From Papaver somniferum (lineage: Eukaryota > Streptophyta > Magnoliopsida > Ranunculales > Papaveraceae): a stretch of 64,000 nt of DNA. How positions within the stretch are numbered: the stretch's first letter is position 1; every line of letters starts with the position of its first letter. Below the pieces are notes generated by a model. It worked only from the letters and a program-made list of their open reading frames with translations. It searched no databases and was not told the origin of the DNA. Of this stretch, positions 23,632-35,310 are shown one piece after another. Both the position numbers and the translations under genes were made by a program. The stretch spans positions 233,753,560 through 233,817,559 of the forward strand of contig NC_039358.1 in NCBI RefSeq assembly GCF_003573695.1, read 5' to 3'.

Positions 23632-25047
23632 ATGGGTCCGGTCACTCTTTTCATTCTTTTTCTCACAATTTCTTATGTCTCCATATTACAAATAAACTCA
23701 GCCATTGCAATTAACCCAAGTGGGTTTAGTTTGAAGATCATCCATAGTGACTCTAAAGAGTCACCTCTGTATCCAGGTGATCATTTAACACCAGAAGAAA
23801 GGTTACAAAGACTCGTCCAACAATCAAAAGATCGAGCACGTTATGTTGGATTACAAGTATCAAGTTCCAATAAAACCACAAACTCGATAAACCCCGATGC
23901 TATAAGCATACCCGTGTCTTACGAAGGTGTAGGAGCATTTTATGTTGCAGAGATAGGAATAGGTACTTTTCCTCCGCCTCTACAATCTTACGAGAAAAAC
24001 TACTTAATTGTTGATACTGGTAGCGAGATTGTATGGACTCAATGCGCAGGTGCTCTAATTAAGTCTAAATATTTCCATCAAGACAAACCCTTATATCCTG
24101 CAGGAAATTCAAGAACCTATGAACCTCTTCTTTGTCAGGGTCATCACCCTCTTTGCTTCCCAGGAAGATGTGAGGCAGGCATATGCACTTACTTAGCATC
24201 TTACCCATCGACCGCATTTTCGAGGGGTGTTTTGGCTAAAGAAAAATTCACGGTAAATTCAGATGAAACTTTTGATATTATCATGGGTTGTGGCTTTTGG
24301 CAAAATGGTTTCGAAAAACAATCTATCGGTTCTGGTTCTAAAAGAGGGAAACATGATCTTGTTACTGGAGTACTCGGTCTAGGATCGGGGCCTAGGTCCC
24401 TTACAAGTCAATTAAAAATAAGCACCTTTTCCCACTGTCTGAAGCCATATTCTGGTTTTTTCACAGTTCCAACCACGTACTTAAGGTTTGGTTCAGACGC
24501 GACAATCGGAGGTGGATTACTAGGAGCATCCAAAACTCCCCTTGTTGCTCCTCCGACTGGCCTCGGTCCATATTTGTTGAATTTAGAGGGTATTAGCATA
24601 ATGGGGCTTAGAATCCCCTTCCTTGGAAAAAGTGATTTCGAATATGATCGGCGTACCGGAAAAGGAGGTTTTTTCATAGATTCAGCGACTCCAATCACAG
24701 TTATGCACAGACCACAATATAATAAAGTTGCAGATACGCTTATTGCATATTTTTATGCGTTCGACATTTATTGGATTCCATTATTAAAACACGGTAATTT
24801 TAAGACTTGTTTTCTGATACTTAACAAGGAGATCCCGTATCCACCTATGACACTTCACTTTGAAGGCGCGGATTTTGTACTCGACAAACCGGAGACTATC
24901 TTTTCTATCGGTCTTCTTGATTTTTGTTTAGCTATTATTCCATCCGACGCGAATGTAAACATTCTTGGAGCAATGCAGCAAGCTGACAAAAAGATGTTGT
25001 ATGATACTTCTGATCTGACACTCTCATTTGCTGCGGAGGATTGCTAA
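23632..25047 (+). CDS. Nepenthesin-type (A1B) secreted aspartic protease, CDR1-like
   Basis: Intronless, intact 471-codon gene. I chose the ATG at 23632. The frame stays open a few codons upstream (from 23614) but without another ATG. Residues 2-25 form a hydrophobic signal peptide (PVTLFILFLTISYVSI). Residues 26-85 resemble the prosegment, with GFSLKIIHSDSKESPLY. The mature domain starts near residue 105 (FYVAEIGIGT). The first catalytic motif is VDTGSEIVWTQC with Asp128. A cysteine-rich nepenthesin insert (C168, C175, C180, C185) precedes the flap Tyr187 in CTYLASY. The second catalytic motif is FFIDSATPITV with Asp350, where the family usually has D(S/T)GT, so the glycine is replaced by alanine. 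The C-terminus, VNILGAMQQ...YD...LSFAAEDC, is typical. The family cleaves peptides in the apoplast or vacuole, and the Arabidopsis member CDR1 acts in defence signalling. That role is inference here. Confidence 0.92.
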   Translation: MGPVTLFILFLTISYVSILQINSAIAINPSGFSLKIIHSDSKESPLYPGDHLTPEERLQRLVQQSKDRARYVGLQVSSSNKTTNSINPDAISIPVSYEGVGAFYVAEIGIGTFPPPLQSYEKNYLIVDTGSEIVWTQCAGALIKSKYFHQDKPLYPAGNSRTYEPLLCQGHHPLCFPGRCEAGICTYLASYPSTAFSRGVLAKEKFTVNSDETFDIIMGCGFWQNGFEKQSIGSGSKRGKHDLVTGVLGLGSGPRSLTSQLKISTFSHCLKPYSGFFTVPTTYLRFGSDATIGGGLLGASKTPLVAPPTGLGPYLLNLEGISIMGLRIPFLGKSDFEYDRRTGKGGFFIDSATPITVMHRPQYNKVADTLIAYFYAFDIYWIPLLKHGNFKTCFLILNKEIPYPPMTLHFEGADFVLDKPETIFSIGLLDFCLAIIPSDANVNILGAMQQADKKMLYDTSDLTLSFAAEDC

Positions 25048-25154
25048 TCGGGTTCTTAAAGAGATAATTACCAGCACTAATCCAGCTGCTAGCTATTCTT
25101 TATTCGTAATAACTGAAATATTATAAGTGTTCACCATCATTTCATTTAGAAATT

Positions 25155-25160
25155 AATAAA
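25155..25160 (+). terminator. Candidate poly(A) signal of the protease gene
   Basis: AATAAA about 110 bases after the stop codon, in AT-rich DNA. Plant poly(A) signals are loose, so this is only a plausible site. Confidence 0.4.
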
Positions 25161-25254
25161 ATATACATAATATAATTCGCTTCTTTTCTTATTCGCTTAA
25201 TACTCCATCTCCTGTCAACTTAATTTACCAAGAAGAAGTACACTAAGCATAGTA

Positions 25255-25580
25255 TTATATTAATGACAGGTATTTATGATAAAAAATTAAAATTAAAAAA
25301 AATTACTATATTGTATTAATTACGGCCATTTATGATTAAAATCCAAAAAATCTGAGTAATGGAAAAAAGATCAGATTTATATCTTCTGAATAGTCTTTAA
25401 GGTAAAAAATATAAAAATGACTATGTTAATGTTGGAGTATTAAAGATAAAAATCTAAAGAAATATTAAAAGGATATTTTATTAATTTCGGACACTTATGA
25501 TGAAAATCCAAAAAAATATTAAAAAAATATTGCATTAACTTCGAACACTTATGATAAAAATCCAAAAGATCCAAGGATAT
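25255..25580 (+). repeat. Degenerate AT-rich tandem repeat downstream of the protease
   Basis: A phrase of the type TATTTATGATAAAAATCCAAAAAA recurs about every 60-200 bases (about 25271, 25328, 25494, 25549), usually next to ATTGTATTAATTACGG or a variant. The copies are too diverged to fix a unit length by eye. Confidence 0.45.
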
Positions 25581-25770
25581 TTATGGGGTAAAAAAAAATG
25601 AAATTTATGTATTTTTTTAACAAAACTAGTTATAAAAACCCAAGGTGACCAAACTTGTGGTACAAAACCCCACTCAAATGTTGGGATTCATTAAAACTCC
25701 ATCTTAAACTAAATTATACAAAACCCCAAAATTTTAAAAACTTGAAACAAAAACCCCAAAGTTCAAAATT

Positions 25771-25851
25771 GGTTTCATCAAATTTTATGATGAAACCAAA
25801 AATTGGTTTCGTCAAATTCTATGCGGTTTCATTAAATTTTATGATGAAACC
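25771..25851. repeat. Duplicated 27-bp palindrome
   Basis: GGTTTCATCA...TGATGAAACC (25771-25797) is an inverted repeat with a short AT spacer. It recurs at 25825-25851 with one change, GGTTTCATTA. A half copy, GGTTTCGTCAAATTC, lies between them. The surrounding 25655-25870 frame is an artefact of this repeat. Confidence 0.6.
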
Positions 25852-25985
25852 AAATTTTGTTTTTTAGGGTTTTGTGTTACTTTTGTTTTGGCGGTTTTTT
25901 TTGTGGATGGATACTGACTCCTTTGGGGTTATTTTAATCGTTTTAATCTGAAACTAGAGCTATCTGGGTTGGTTTGAAGAAAATT

Positions 25986-26193
25986 ATGGAATTAAAGTTT
26001 ACCCATATCATTGTGGAGACTGACGCTCAAGACCTGATTTCCGAATTTGCTGCTGCAAGATTTGATGAAACTCCTAGAACTTTTTACTTCTTCTCTTATA
26101 GACTGTATTTTCTGTTTTCAACCTAGAACTTCTAGTTTTTTTGCTCACGAATTAGCTAAATGGACAAAAACCAACAAGTCTCCTATGTACTGA
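25986..26193 (+). pseudogene. Possible RNase H-like (RVT_3) fragment
   Basis: The frame from 25986 reads HIIVETDAQDLISEF, like the VETD block of plant RVT_3/RNase H domains. After a frame change it reads FFAHELAKWTKT, like the terminal AHELAKWA block. Together they span about 70 codons. The middle is unrecognisable and interrupted by a stop. Such fragments usually derive from LINE ORF2 tails. Weak evidence. Confidence 0.35.
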
Positions 26194-27854
26194 TACGTCC
26201 ACCCTGATTTGGCTTAGGTCTTTTGTCAAGAAAGACCATTAGCTTTTCTGAAGGCCTTTGTTTGGAAAAAAAAATAGAAAAGAAATGACAGCCTTAAGGT
26301 ATCATTTGATCATATCCGAAGGCATTAACTAGGCATATTCTAAACTACTAGAAATAGAAATGTATGGGTAATAATCCTTACTTTTAAAGATAAAACAGTA
26401 ACCGGTAAAACTTGGAATGCAACAAAAACAAGCTAGAGGACTGAAATTCACAAACAAGATAATCCACTAAAAAACAAGAAGGAAAAGTAATGAATACATC
26501 ACAAATTGCATAAGGGCCTTATTACCAGACGGTCGGACCCGTGATCACAAATTACAATATTCCTGTCTGGTTTTCATCATTTGTCCTTCCTAACAAATGA
26601 TTAAGTAATTTCTAACATCAGAAACAAACAGAACGCGTTTTTACTTAGTGTGATCTGAAATCTATAATCATCAATTTATCTGGGCTGCCCAATTTTATGA
26701 ATGGGTGGTGGTCTTGGTTTTGTATGGGAATGTGGCGGTGGAGACTCAAAACTAATGCAGCATTATGATATTTCTTCTCAAAGTAGTAATATACTCCTGG
26801 TGGCGAAGGATCTGGAGTGGAAGAAGCTACCATTCAACAGCAGTAGCGTGATCCCCTAGACTTTGTTGATTGGAGGAGAGGGAGGAATGATGGGAAAGCC
26901 TAGAATCGAAGATGAAGCGGCCAGATTTAATATTTCTCCTTGTTTTCCAGAAATTGATATTGGAAATAAAAGAAAATCAAATTCTTGCAAACAAGGAACA
27001 AAATTAGATTTGTAATTTGCATTATTGTATTAGCTTGAATAGTGTGTGTTGTTAGTGTGGTTTGTCTGAGCGCACGAGGTGTAATCAATTTTGTTATCAG
27101 TTTAGCAATCTTTACATGGATACTACTATCTGGCATAAGTTTTTGGAATGTTCTTTCTTGATGTCTGCTGAAGACTTGTGATTGATCCGCCCGTTAAGAT
27201 CCGCGACAAGGTCTCTGGGTCTGGTTATATTCTAATTATTTTTTGGTTGGTAATGGTAACTGCTAATAGTACTTATGGTTTGCATGACCTTGGAAGGATT
27301 GAGGTTTGGAAGTGCAGTTTGTGCATCTTGTACATCATATGATACTTGTCCCAGTGTGTGTGGTGTTGGCTGGTTCGCGCTTCTTTTTTCAGGACCTTTC
27401 TTCTTGCCTTCTCCAACTCTAAATGTAGCAATCCTAAAGCCAAGCTTAATGTTGAATTTTGATACTAAGTCTTAATTGTAGTTTGTGAAATTCAGTATAC
27501 TGTTTCTCTGATTTTTTTCGCTTCATTGCAAAATTCAGAATCGAAATTTCTCATCAAATCATATTGTTCGATCTATATCACTAATATTTATCTTAAATAG
27601 AGTTTCAGAATTAAAAACTAGATTTTCTTACAAAATCACAAATTCCTTTCTTGTCATCTTAATTTGGTGCATGCCAGAGTAAGAATTTAGCCAAACAGCA
27701 TCAAGAAATTCCTTAAGTTAATGACATGAAAATAGGAACCAAGTTAACAAATGTAAAAACACAAAACACGTCAACGTGATCTTTTTAGAGACTGGCTGAT
27801 AATCAACTTGTAAAGCCAATTACATTACATTACTAGTAATGCATCGTGGCTTAG
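26194..27854. other. Intergenic DNA between the protease and the tRNA-synthetase remnant
   Basis: AT-rich, with no motif-bearing frame on either strand. The last few hundred bases (about 27480-27854) would be the 3' flank of the tryptophanyl-tRNA synthetase remnant on -. Confidence 0.5.
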
Positions 27855-27968
27855 TCAAACATATACGGAAGGCCGAAGGGGTCTCACAACCATGAATTCA
27901 TCAACCATCGCATCAGTCACTGCTGCTCGTGCTTGACAGTGGTTTTCAACCACCTGCATCAAAACCCT
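27855..27968 (-). pseudogene. Tryptophanyl-tRNA synthetase remnant, C-terminal end
   Basis: The minus strand encodes LMQVVENHCQARAAVTD, then AMVDEFMVVRPLRPSVYV and a TGA stop (27855-27857). Cytosolic plant and animal TrpRS end in the same way (...QxRRAxVTDExVxxFMxxRPL). It stops exactly at the Tat LTR boundary. The preceding residues continue on the far side of the insertion at 57595. The AGGGT flank (plus-strand ACCCT, 27964-27968) is the imperfect target duplication. Confidence 0.88.
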
Positions 27969-28763
27969 TGTAGCTGCATATTTTCTGACTACTACACCCA
28001 AGAAAGATTAAAGACTAAAAACTACTTAAACATACAAGATGCAACATGAACAAGATGTAAATAGCATGAAATGTAAAGATTGACACAAGCATATAACGTG
28101 GTTCGGCCATGAAGACCTACGTCCACGGAGAAGAAGATGTTTTATTATTGATCATAAGGTCTTACCCTTGAAAGTGTTACAGATCTCTTCTAGATTTCTC
28201 ACTTTCTCTCTATCTAAGTCTCTTTCAGGAATTCTCTGTACAAAGATCATCTAAGATTACATAAGTTGTCCATCTCCTGGTACATGGACTGGTATTTATA
28301 GACAGAATAAACTCGTGGTCGCTTGATCGTCCGAGTTGGGTGAGATATCTTCCGTCGTCCTGGCTCCCTCGGACTCGTTCTATACCGTCTCTCACGATGA
28401 CATACTTGGTCCTCCCTCCGAGCTGTCTCGCTCTCCCTTGGATCGTGCTGCCCTTCTGTGGAGAACCTCGTGCTCCATCGCCTCTGGGTCGTAGTATAGA
28501 ACGCCTGAGTCTTCCGTCACGAAGCCCAACTACCCAAGTCATGTTCTTATCCTTCAGTAAATGCGATCTTGCTTTTTATACTTGACAATCTGAGCAAATT
28601 AGACCTTTATACACACACGTCATTCATGTGGCGTTTGTGCAGTTGCCTCGACTGATACAAATCCTTCTCTCCACTAATGATTCGGGGCTTCAACCTCATC
28701 ATCTCATCATATATTCATCCTTTAGGATGTTGACACGTGGCCGTCGGGTATTTTACCCACACA
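27969..28763 (-). repeat. Tat 3' LTR
   Basis: Direct repeat of the split LTR at 42470-43034 and 57361-57594. It provides the uninterrupted version (GAAGCCCAACTACCCAAG at about 28526) of the site into which the Athila element later inserted in the other LTR. Confidence 0.92.
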
Positions 28764-28781
28764 TTTTTCTCCTTTTCTTTG
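28764..28781 (-). promoter_or_regulatory. Tat polypurine tract
   Basis: The minus strand reads CAAAGAAAAGGAGAAAAA directly before the LTR start TGTGTGGG. It is an all-purine run after the initial C. Confidence 0.75.
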
Positions 28782-29056
28782 CAACTTGCCGAGGGCATGA
28801 TGGGAAGAAAACTATGTAATCGTTTCAACTTTTCCCCCACGTCCCTGGTTTACGCCACATCTGCATTTTTAATGCGATTTTACCTGTTGGACTTGAGGCG
28901 TCGGTTTGTAGTCCTTTGGCTTCTTATAAAATCTATTGAGAGGAGAGAATGTCGCCTTTAATATCTCTTTTCACAGTTCAGAGATTATTCATTCTTTCTC
29001 TCCTTTGTCTTTTGCTGTTTCTTCTTAACTGCTTGTCTCCTATAAAGAGATTTATA

Positions 29057-32000
29057 ATGTCTGGGAGGAACTCCCCATCTCGCTCCTCAAGACGGTACGG
29101 TCCATTCTCTTTTTCGTTACTTTTGTTTTCTCCGATGATTATCATCGATCTCTTTTTGTCTGTAATCATACGGTTTTGTTAGTATCAATGATTCTTGTCA
29201 TTTCTTCCTTCCCTTTTTTGGGTTATGTGGTTATTACAGTCATTTTTACTGGTAACTTCCCTCTTTTGCTACGAATTTGAAGCTTTGCCGCCATTGTTTC
29301 CGGAAGTTCTTGCCGGTGTATGTTTGTTTTAGTCTGGTTTTTCTTTGCCATGTTAGCCATTGTTCTCACTTCTTTGCTTCTGTTTGCTTTTTTATCAGTC
29401 CTGGAAAAGCTCTGATGAGAACCCCTAGTTCTGATCGTTTCTCCGGTCTGTCTGATGAGGCGTTTTTGTAAGCGGTGAGGGTTAGGCATCGTATTTAGCG
29501 GTTCAATATTTATTTTGCCACTCCTGAGGGGAAGTTTGGTGTTCTCTCCAAGGATCTCTTCGAGAAGAACCCCTGTGGTCCTAACGAGATCATAGTTTCA
29601 GTGGGTCAACTTGATGCCGACCTTCGTCTTCCTCTGTATTGTCCGTTGAATCCCTTCCAGTACGAGGTATTATGCAAGCTTGATCCGCAACGAGCCATTT
29701 ATCATCCCAATGGTAATTTCTATCGGATCGCCCGAGAGCGTAATCGCCGAAGTCAAGGCAAGGTTACTCAACACGAGTTGAATCGATTTACTCCCGATCA
29801 GAAGGATTTATATAACTCTGATAATTTTGTGGAGAACTACTGGTGTCACCAATCCGATACTTATGATGTCAAATCCATCACCTCATGGAAACTGATTTTG
29901 TTTCCCTATTACTTCGAGGAATCGTGGAAAATGATGACGAAGAACAAGAAAAAACTCGTTTAAGATTTTTGATGTCCGATCATTAGTTTTTTATTAAAGT
30001 ATTCGTGGAATATGAACATATGATCATCATCTTCATCTTTACATGTGACAAGTTTACTCTTTCTGTAAACCTAACTTGAAAAATCGAATGAGAGAAAAGG
30101 AAGTTTCCGGTTTAGATTAGTTGTATCGGATTCTTAGTATCCTAACTTGAAATATGAACATATGATCATCATCATCTTCATTTTTAGATCTCGGAAGAGC
30201 GCTCGAGATTCTTAGTATCTCTCCTACTTGGATCCTCCTGTTGCTACTCAGCGTACTATTCGTAAGACTCACGATCCCAAGTAGCATGTTTCTCCTATCC
30301 GAATTGTGGGTCCTTACATTTATGGTAATGTTCTTCCTTGATTCCTGGGATGCACGCCCATCTGCCTGCCTATAGGCCCTGTGAGCTTAAGTGGGTTATC
30401 CCTCGTAGGCGTTTGTCTCAGTCAGCCCGAGCTATTGAGGATGCTAAGGTAAAAAATACTTGTCCTGATTTTTTGATGTATATATATATATACACCTTGT
30501 CCCTGTTTTTTGCATTAGCATCCAGTGTGTTTGTGCGGTTTGGCAGAGGAGAAGATTAGCTGATGGTGATAGGCCATCGAATGCTCCTGCAGCTGCTATT
30601 GAACATGCCATGGAAGTGGATGTGGATGCTTTGTTTGGTGATAATGAAATGTTGGATGTTTACGATTCGTTCTTCGAGGACCTTGATCAAACTCTGTTGG
30701 CAGACCCTTCCAATCCTGGTGCTTCCTTTGGATCGGTGATAACTCCGCCCCAGGCTAGGGATATCGCTGGCAGGGGTGCAAGTGTTGGTGGCGAGGTAGG
30801 CGATGATCTTATTGTGACTCTGAGTGTTGTTGGTGGTACCCCGAGTGTACCAAGCAACTTTGCTAGTGGTTTTCCTTCTACTCCAGCGGGTCCGTTTGGT
30901 GCTTCTTCTTATACGTCCTGGTTTAGTGGAGGATCCGAGTCGATGAAGATCATACACTCCGATAGGTATGCTCAGCTGAGAGATGACAAGCAAGCTCGCG
31001 TCCTGGCGTCTTTGGACAGGTCTGCACATCAACAGTTGGTGCTATCGGTATGCGGTGTTTAACTTGTTTCAGTTTTTCATCATTTTTTTTTTTGCCCGGT
31101 CTTGACTGGTAGTGTTGTATTTTTAGAGCAACAATTTGAGAATTGGTATGCTAGACGAGGCTCGTGTTGCTATAAGGAGGGCCAAAGCTTCTGAGCAAGA
31201 GGTTCAACTACTTCGTACTGCATTGGCATTGGCGAAGGATTAAGCATTGGCCTTTCACCAGGATAAAAAGGAATTAGAAGGTATTTATCTGTTCTATATC
31301 CTTAGTATTGCACCTTCTTCATAGGGATGAGACTTCTCAAATAGTCCTTGTATTGGTAGTTGTAGTCAAACGATTAGAGGAGCAGTTAGATAATGTTGGT
31401 CATAGACATGATAGAGAGCGCAGTGGTCTTAGACTCGATGTTAGCGCGCGCCAGTGTAAGATTGACTCCTTAGATCAAGAGAATGTGAAGTTGCTTGAGG
31501 ACGTTGAGGTACATCAGAGACGCACTGTGGAGTTATGAAACTTGCTTGAGAAAGCGAAGAGAACAGATGTGGAGCGTTCAGATGGGATCAAGGTGCTTCA
31601 TGTGCAGAAAGATGCTTATTAATTGGCAATGCGATCATATGCCTATCATAACACAAGCTGAAGGTGATAGGGAGGCACTGAGAAGTCTTAAGCGGGATTA
31701 TGTTGCCCTGAAGAAGGATAGGGATAGATATATGCAATCTTGTCCTCATGGTGATATGGCCGTAACTCATGTGTAAGTCCAGCTTAGTGCTCTAGATGCC
31801 GAAAAGATTCTATTATAACAGAATTTAGCCGCCGTTTTGTTTGAAAATGAAGGTCACTTATGCATCAGTTTGTGCATTGTTTTGCCATGACACTTCGCAC
31901 GAGTTAATCTTTTTGCTTTGTTCTTGTAGAGGCTTGAAAGAAAAAGGATGAGTTGGAGCGTCAATTGGAGGAAGAGAGGGTGGCTAGCCGGGCCTTGATC

Positions 32001-32281
32001 AGGAGCTTAACGAGTTGGTGAGCAGTCATGAGGAAGAATTAGCTGCTTCTCAAGCGGAGAAGGATGAGAAGTTGAATAACCTTCATGCGGATTATAAGGT
32101 TTTGATAACAAAATCTTGTAAAGTTTCCATCCTTCGAGAGCGTCAACGAGTCGTCGCCGCTACTGCAGCGAACATCGTGGTCCCTCCCCCGGTTGTTGAG
32201 TCTGAGCCTGTGCAGAATGTTACTGACATCGAGGATGAAGGGGACGACGATCAAGGGGCTCCTGGTGGTGCACAGACTTGA
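29057..32281 (+). pseudogene. Antisense multi-exon ORF of the Tat element (aORF)
   Basis: Coding-like blocks run on +, opposite to the element's gag-pol, in the zone next to the 3' LTR where Tat elements are known to carry extra antisense ORFs. The first exon MSGRNSPSRSSRR (29057) ends at a GT donor. Block 2 (about 29400-29960) follows a TTTTATCAG acceptor and reads GQLDADLRLPLYCPLNPF and HPNGNFYRIARERNRR, like the N-terminal domain of plant mobile-element aORF proteins. It has in-frame stops TAA (29469) and TAG (about 29496). Block 3 (about 30240-30450) ends at GAGGATGCTAAG|GTAAAA. Block 4 (about 30545-31050) is acidic and Gly/Ser-rich. Blocks 5-6 (31120-32281) form Glu/Lys coiled coil ending DDDQGAPGGAQT. 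Broken now, but exon structure is still clear. Confidence 0.65.
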
Positions 32282-33391
32282 GATTCCCATCGCTTTGTGT
32301 AAGCGATGTCTGCTTATTTTAGCCTCTTTCTCCTAGTTTCTCATTTTGAATATAAGTCTGTGGGTTCATACGCACCTTTGTGGAAACATTTTCGTCTTTA
32401 TTGGAAAGTCCTCAGTTGTGGGAGGCATGACTGTGTTATTATTTTTCGGTAAGTCCTCGTATGTGGAAGACGCTTTTAACATTGTTACTAATTGCTTTTG
32501 AAAGTGTTGTTTGGCGTCTGCCTTCGTTTTAATCGTATGATATTTTTATCATGATTTGGCTGTGAAAGAGTTTCGGTTGTACATTTTTGGTCCAACCTTG
32601 GGTAAAATATCCAAGGAGTGATCAATTCCTTAATTGGACATGCTATCTCTAATGGTGTTAAACTAGGATTGTAGCAACTTTCGTTTAGCTTTGCATGTTT
32701 TGTTTAGTGCCAATTGTGGGAGCACTTGTTCCTTGAGTTTGCTGTCGATGCATATTTTTTCAAGGGTGATACCTTGGTTGATCAAATCTTACTGCCGCGT
32801 AAGATAGAGTTGTCAAATCTGGGTATCTCCTGTCATATTAGGACATCGTCCGATATCATGATCGGGACGACGTTACCTTGGGTATGTTGCCCGTGTAAGG
32901 TAACTTGGGGTGATGTTACCCTCATTGTTTTGTTGTAGAATGGGAGGTGTGGCCAGCACCGTGCCATAGTTGTTGAGCGCATTTGTGTGTTTGCTGGGAA
33001 TGCAAGCATGATGCAACTAACCTACATGCATATAAAAATCAGAAAGGAAAAGTAAATACATGCGATGACAAGAATTGAAATCTACATAACGTAAACAAGC
33101 AATACACAAAAGGAGTAGTTTTATTAATTTCAAAAGAGGGTGTGAGCCCTTAGTACATTTCAAGGGGGGTCACATGACCTACTTACAAGTAGGGGCTCGA
33201 AGCCCTAACTTCTAGATATCAACCTTCATGGGCTGTATATTGTACTTAGTGAGAGATAAGCTATAATTGCGTTAATACTTCTCATTAGTTTGAAGCAACA
33301 TTTTGGGCTTTTCTTCCAGCCTACTTTGTGAGGTAAGCTTGCTTAGTAGCCTAATTGGTCTTTGCAACATTTGTGCCTTCTTGATAGATTG
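32282..33391. other. Non-coding Tat interior between the aORF and the RT stub
   Basis: No motif-bearing frame on either strand. It presumably holds the 3' untranslated part of the antisense gene and the scar of the deletion that removed most of RT, RNase H and integrase. Confidence 0.5.
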
Positions 33392-34162
33392 TCAAGGACT
33401 TAATATATCGCCGAGGACTTGGGAGAGGGTGTGCTCTCGCCTTGTGTATGTTGTGCCTGACTGAGGTCGACATCTTTGTTCGAGGAAAGGGCTATAACCC
33501 GAGTAACTGTCCAATAAGGATAGTAAAGCGCATGTAGACGCAACATCTATAATCCAATCAGTAGCCAATTTTTGGGAAGAGATTCCCATGGGTCCTGTTG
33601 ACGACTTGTTGTTGCCAGATGGTGGTGGCTGTAGCATGATATGTCGTGAGCTTGGCCGAGTTAGCTCCTTAAAGGTTGCTCGTTGGTTAGGTGGCGGCAT
33701 TCTCCATTCCAGGTTGATTCCTGTGTGATACTCTCCATGACTCTTCTTAGGGGTGTACCGGACCTTGTTATCAGGACGAGGTTCGATTTATCCCTCATCG
33801 GGGAGGTTCTGTGATTGCTATAAGGGACGTATGGTCGGTCCCGAGGTTATGGTGTTACATGAGGCTGAGGCGTCAGACAAGCGTGTTGGTGCATCGCTTA
33901 TTGCAGTGTAGTCGTGAGCTTCACTGGAGTTATCAATATCTCTAGCCCTCCTCGTCTGTGTTTTTGCAGAATTTACTTTGTTCTCGCCGTTTTTGACGTC
34001 CATCTTGTAGCAATACTTTTCTTCACCAGAGTCTCCAATAATTTCTGCCACTCCATCAGGCGTAGGAAATCTTAGTTTTTGATGGTAAGTTGAGGCCACT
34101 CCTTTGATTTCGTGGACCCAGGATCGTCTGATAATGGCTGTGTAGGGTGACAGTACATCTAC
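33392..34162 (-). pseudogene. Tat protease C-terminus and RT stub
   Basis: Minus-strand continuation of the protease split by the CACTA element. VVDVLSPYTAIIRRSWVHEI and STYHQKLRFPT (34162-34050) follow directly on the FCV codons at 39117. Further on, ALLSLLDSYSGYS (about 33530-33500) matches RT block A of Tat elements (LLSLMDAYSGYNQ), with the preceding IDWII-like lead-in. Nothing of RT follows, and integrase is missing. Confidence 0.7.
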
Positions 34163-34436
34163 CACCATTAATCCAGAAAGGACTATTAATCACGCTTTTA
34201 AATGACAGATTAATTGTGTGATTAGAATTTTACAAACAAATCCCGTCATATAATATGAAAATGGTGGGATCCTGCAATTAACGTAAAAAAACTGTCATTG
34301 TCAAACGTGATAGTTTATTAGGTACGTGATTTAACGATGAAGAACTAAATAACGAAATATGTCCGATAAATAAACTAGATTTATGTACGCCCACCATCTA
34401 TTGCGTACCCAAAAATGACCAGCTATTTAAATATCA

Positions 34437-34466
34437 CTAGTGTTGAGCCCGCGCGTTGCACGGGTT
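34437..34466 (-). repeat. Helitron 3' terminus (minus strand) inside the CACTA element
   Basis: On the minus strand the sequence reads a hairpin CCCGTGCAACGCGCGGG, then CTCAACA, then CTAG, followed by T. This is the textbook Helitron 3' end. The body would extend rightward. I could not fix its 5' end. A second CCCGTCCGTTGCACGGG hairpin lies at about 34895-34911. Confidence 0.65.
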
Positions 34467-34993
34467 TAAGTCTGTCATACCGAATTTGTTACTATTATAT
34501 AAATGCATAAGTTAAGTAATTCAATGTTTTTATATTCGGGAATTTTGCTTAAATTTTGTAATTTTGTCCCAGTTCTGAAATTGTACTAATCATCTTCAGT
34601 TACCAATTGACAAATATTTTCTCTTCTATCAGTTTCATCAAGATATGATTAGATTTTCGTAATAAAAGAAAAAGAAAATTATTAATTTTTTTTACAGATT
34701 CATCTTGGTTCGGAGAGATTATCAGTTTGGAATCTACTTAATGTTTCTATCGAGTTCTAATCCAAGGAAAAAATGCAACAGTAACAAATTAAAAGTTGCT
34801 ATCATAAAAATTATAAAATAGTTAAATCGTCATCACTCTCATCACCTTCATTTTTACCATTGCTATGGTCGATATATATTTTTTATATAAGTGCCCGTCC
34901 GTTGCACGGGTTCAAATTGGTTGTCCCAAAGGTAATTAATCCATGTAAGCGTATAGGTTTTTATGTAAAAAATAGGTTATGTATATTGAAAGT

Positions 34994-35310
34994 GATTCGG
35001 CGCTCATTTACCTACTCATTCTATTTTGCTACGTCAATCCCACGATTCTTATTGGTCGGGGGCCAAGAGCATGATTCGACGCTCATTTACCCACCCGTTC
35101 TATTGTGCTACGTCAATCCTTGATTCTTATTGGTCGAGGGCCAAGAACATGATTCGGCGCTCATTTACCTATCCATTCTATTTTGCTACGTCAATCCTTG
35201 ATTCTTATTGGTCGTGGTCCAGGAAGAGCATGATTCGGCGCTCATTTACCTATCCATTATAATTTGCTACGTCAATCCTTGATTCTTATTGGTCGTGGCC
35301 CAGGAGCTTT
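34994..35310 (+). repeat. Tandem repeat, 4 copies of about 79 bp
   Basis: Copies start GATTCGGCGCTCATTTACC at 34994, 35073, 35151 and 35232 (spacings 79, 78 and 81). Each contains TGCTACGTCAATCC and GATTCTTATTGGTCG. The fourth copy runs into the 112-bp repeat below. The apparent ORFs over it only reflect the repeat. Confidence 0.88.

Noticed and set aside
24408..24698. Minus-strand ORF in the protease gene
   Set aside because: Shadow of the intact aspartic protease coding sequence.
28225..29182. Several ORFs in and near the Tat LTR on both strands
   Set aside because: 28225-28585 is LTR sequence repeated at 42715-43113. The frames differ between the copies and show no domain. 28949-29182 only partly overlaps exon 1 of the antisense gene.
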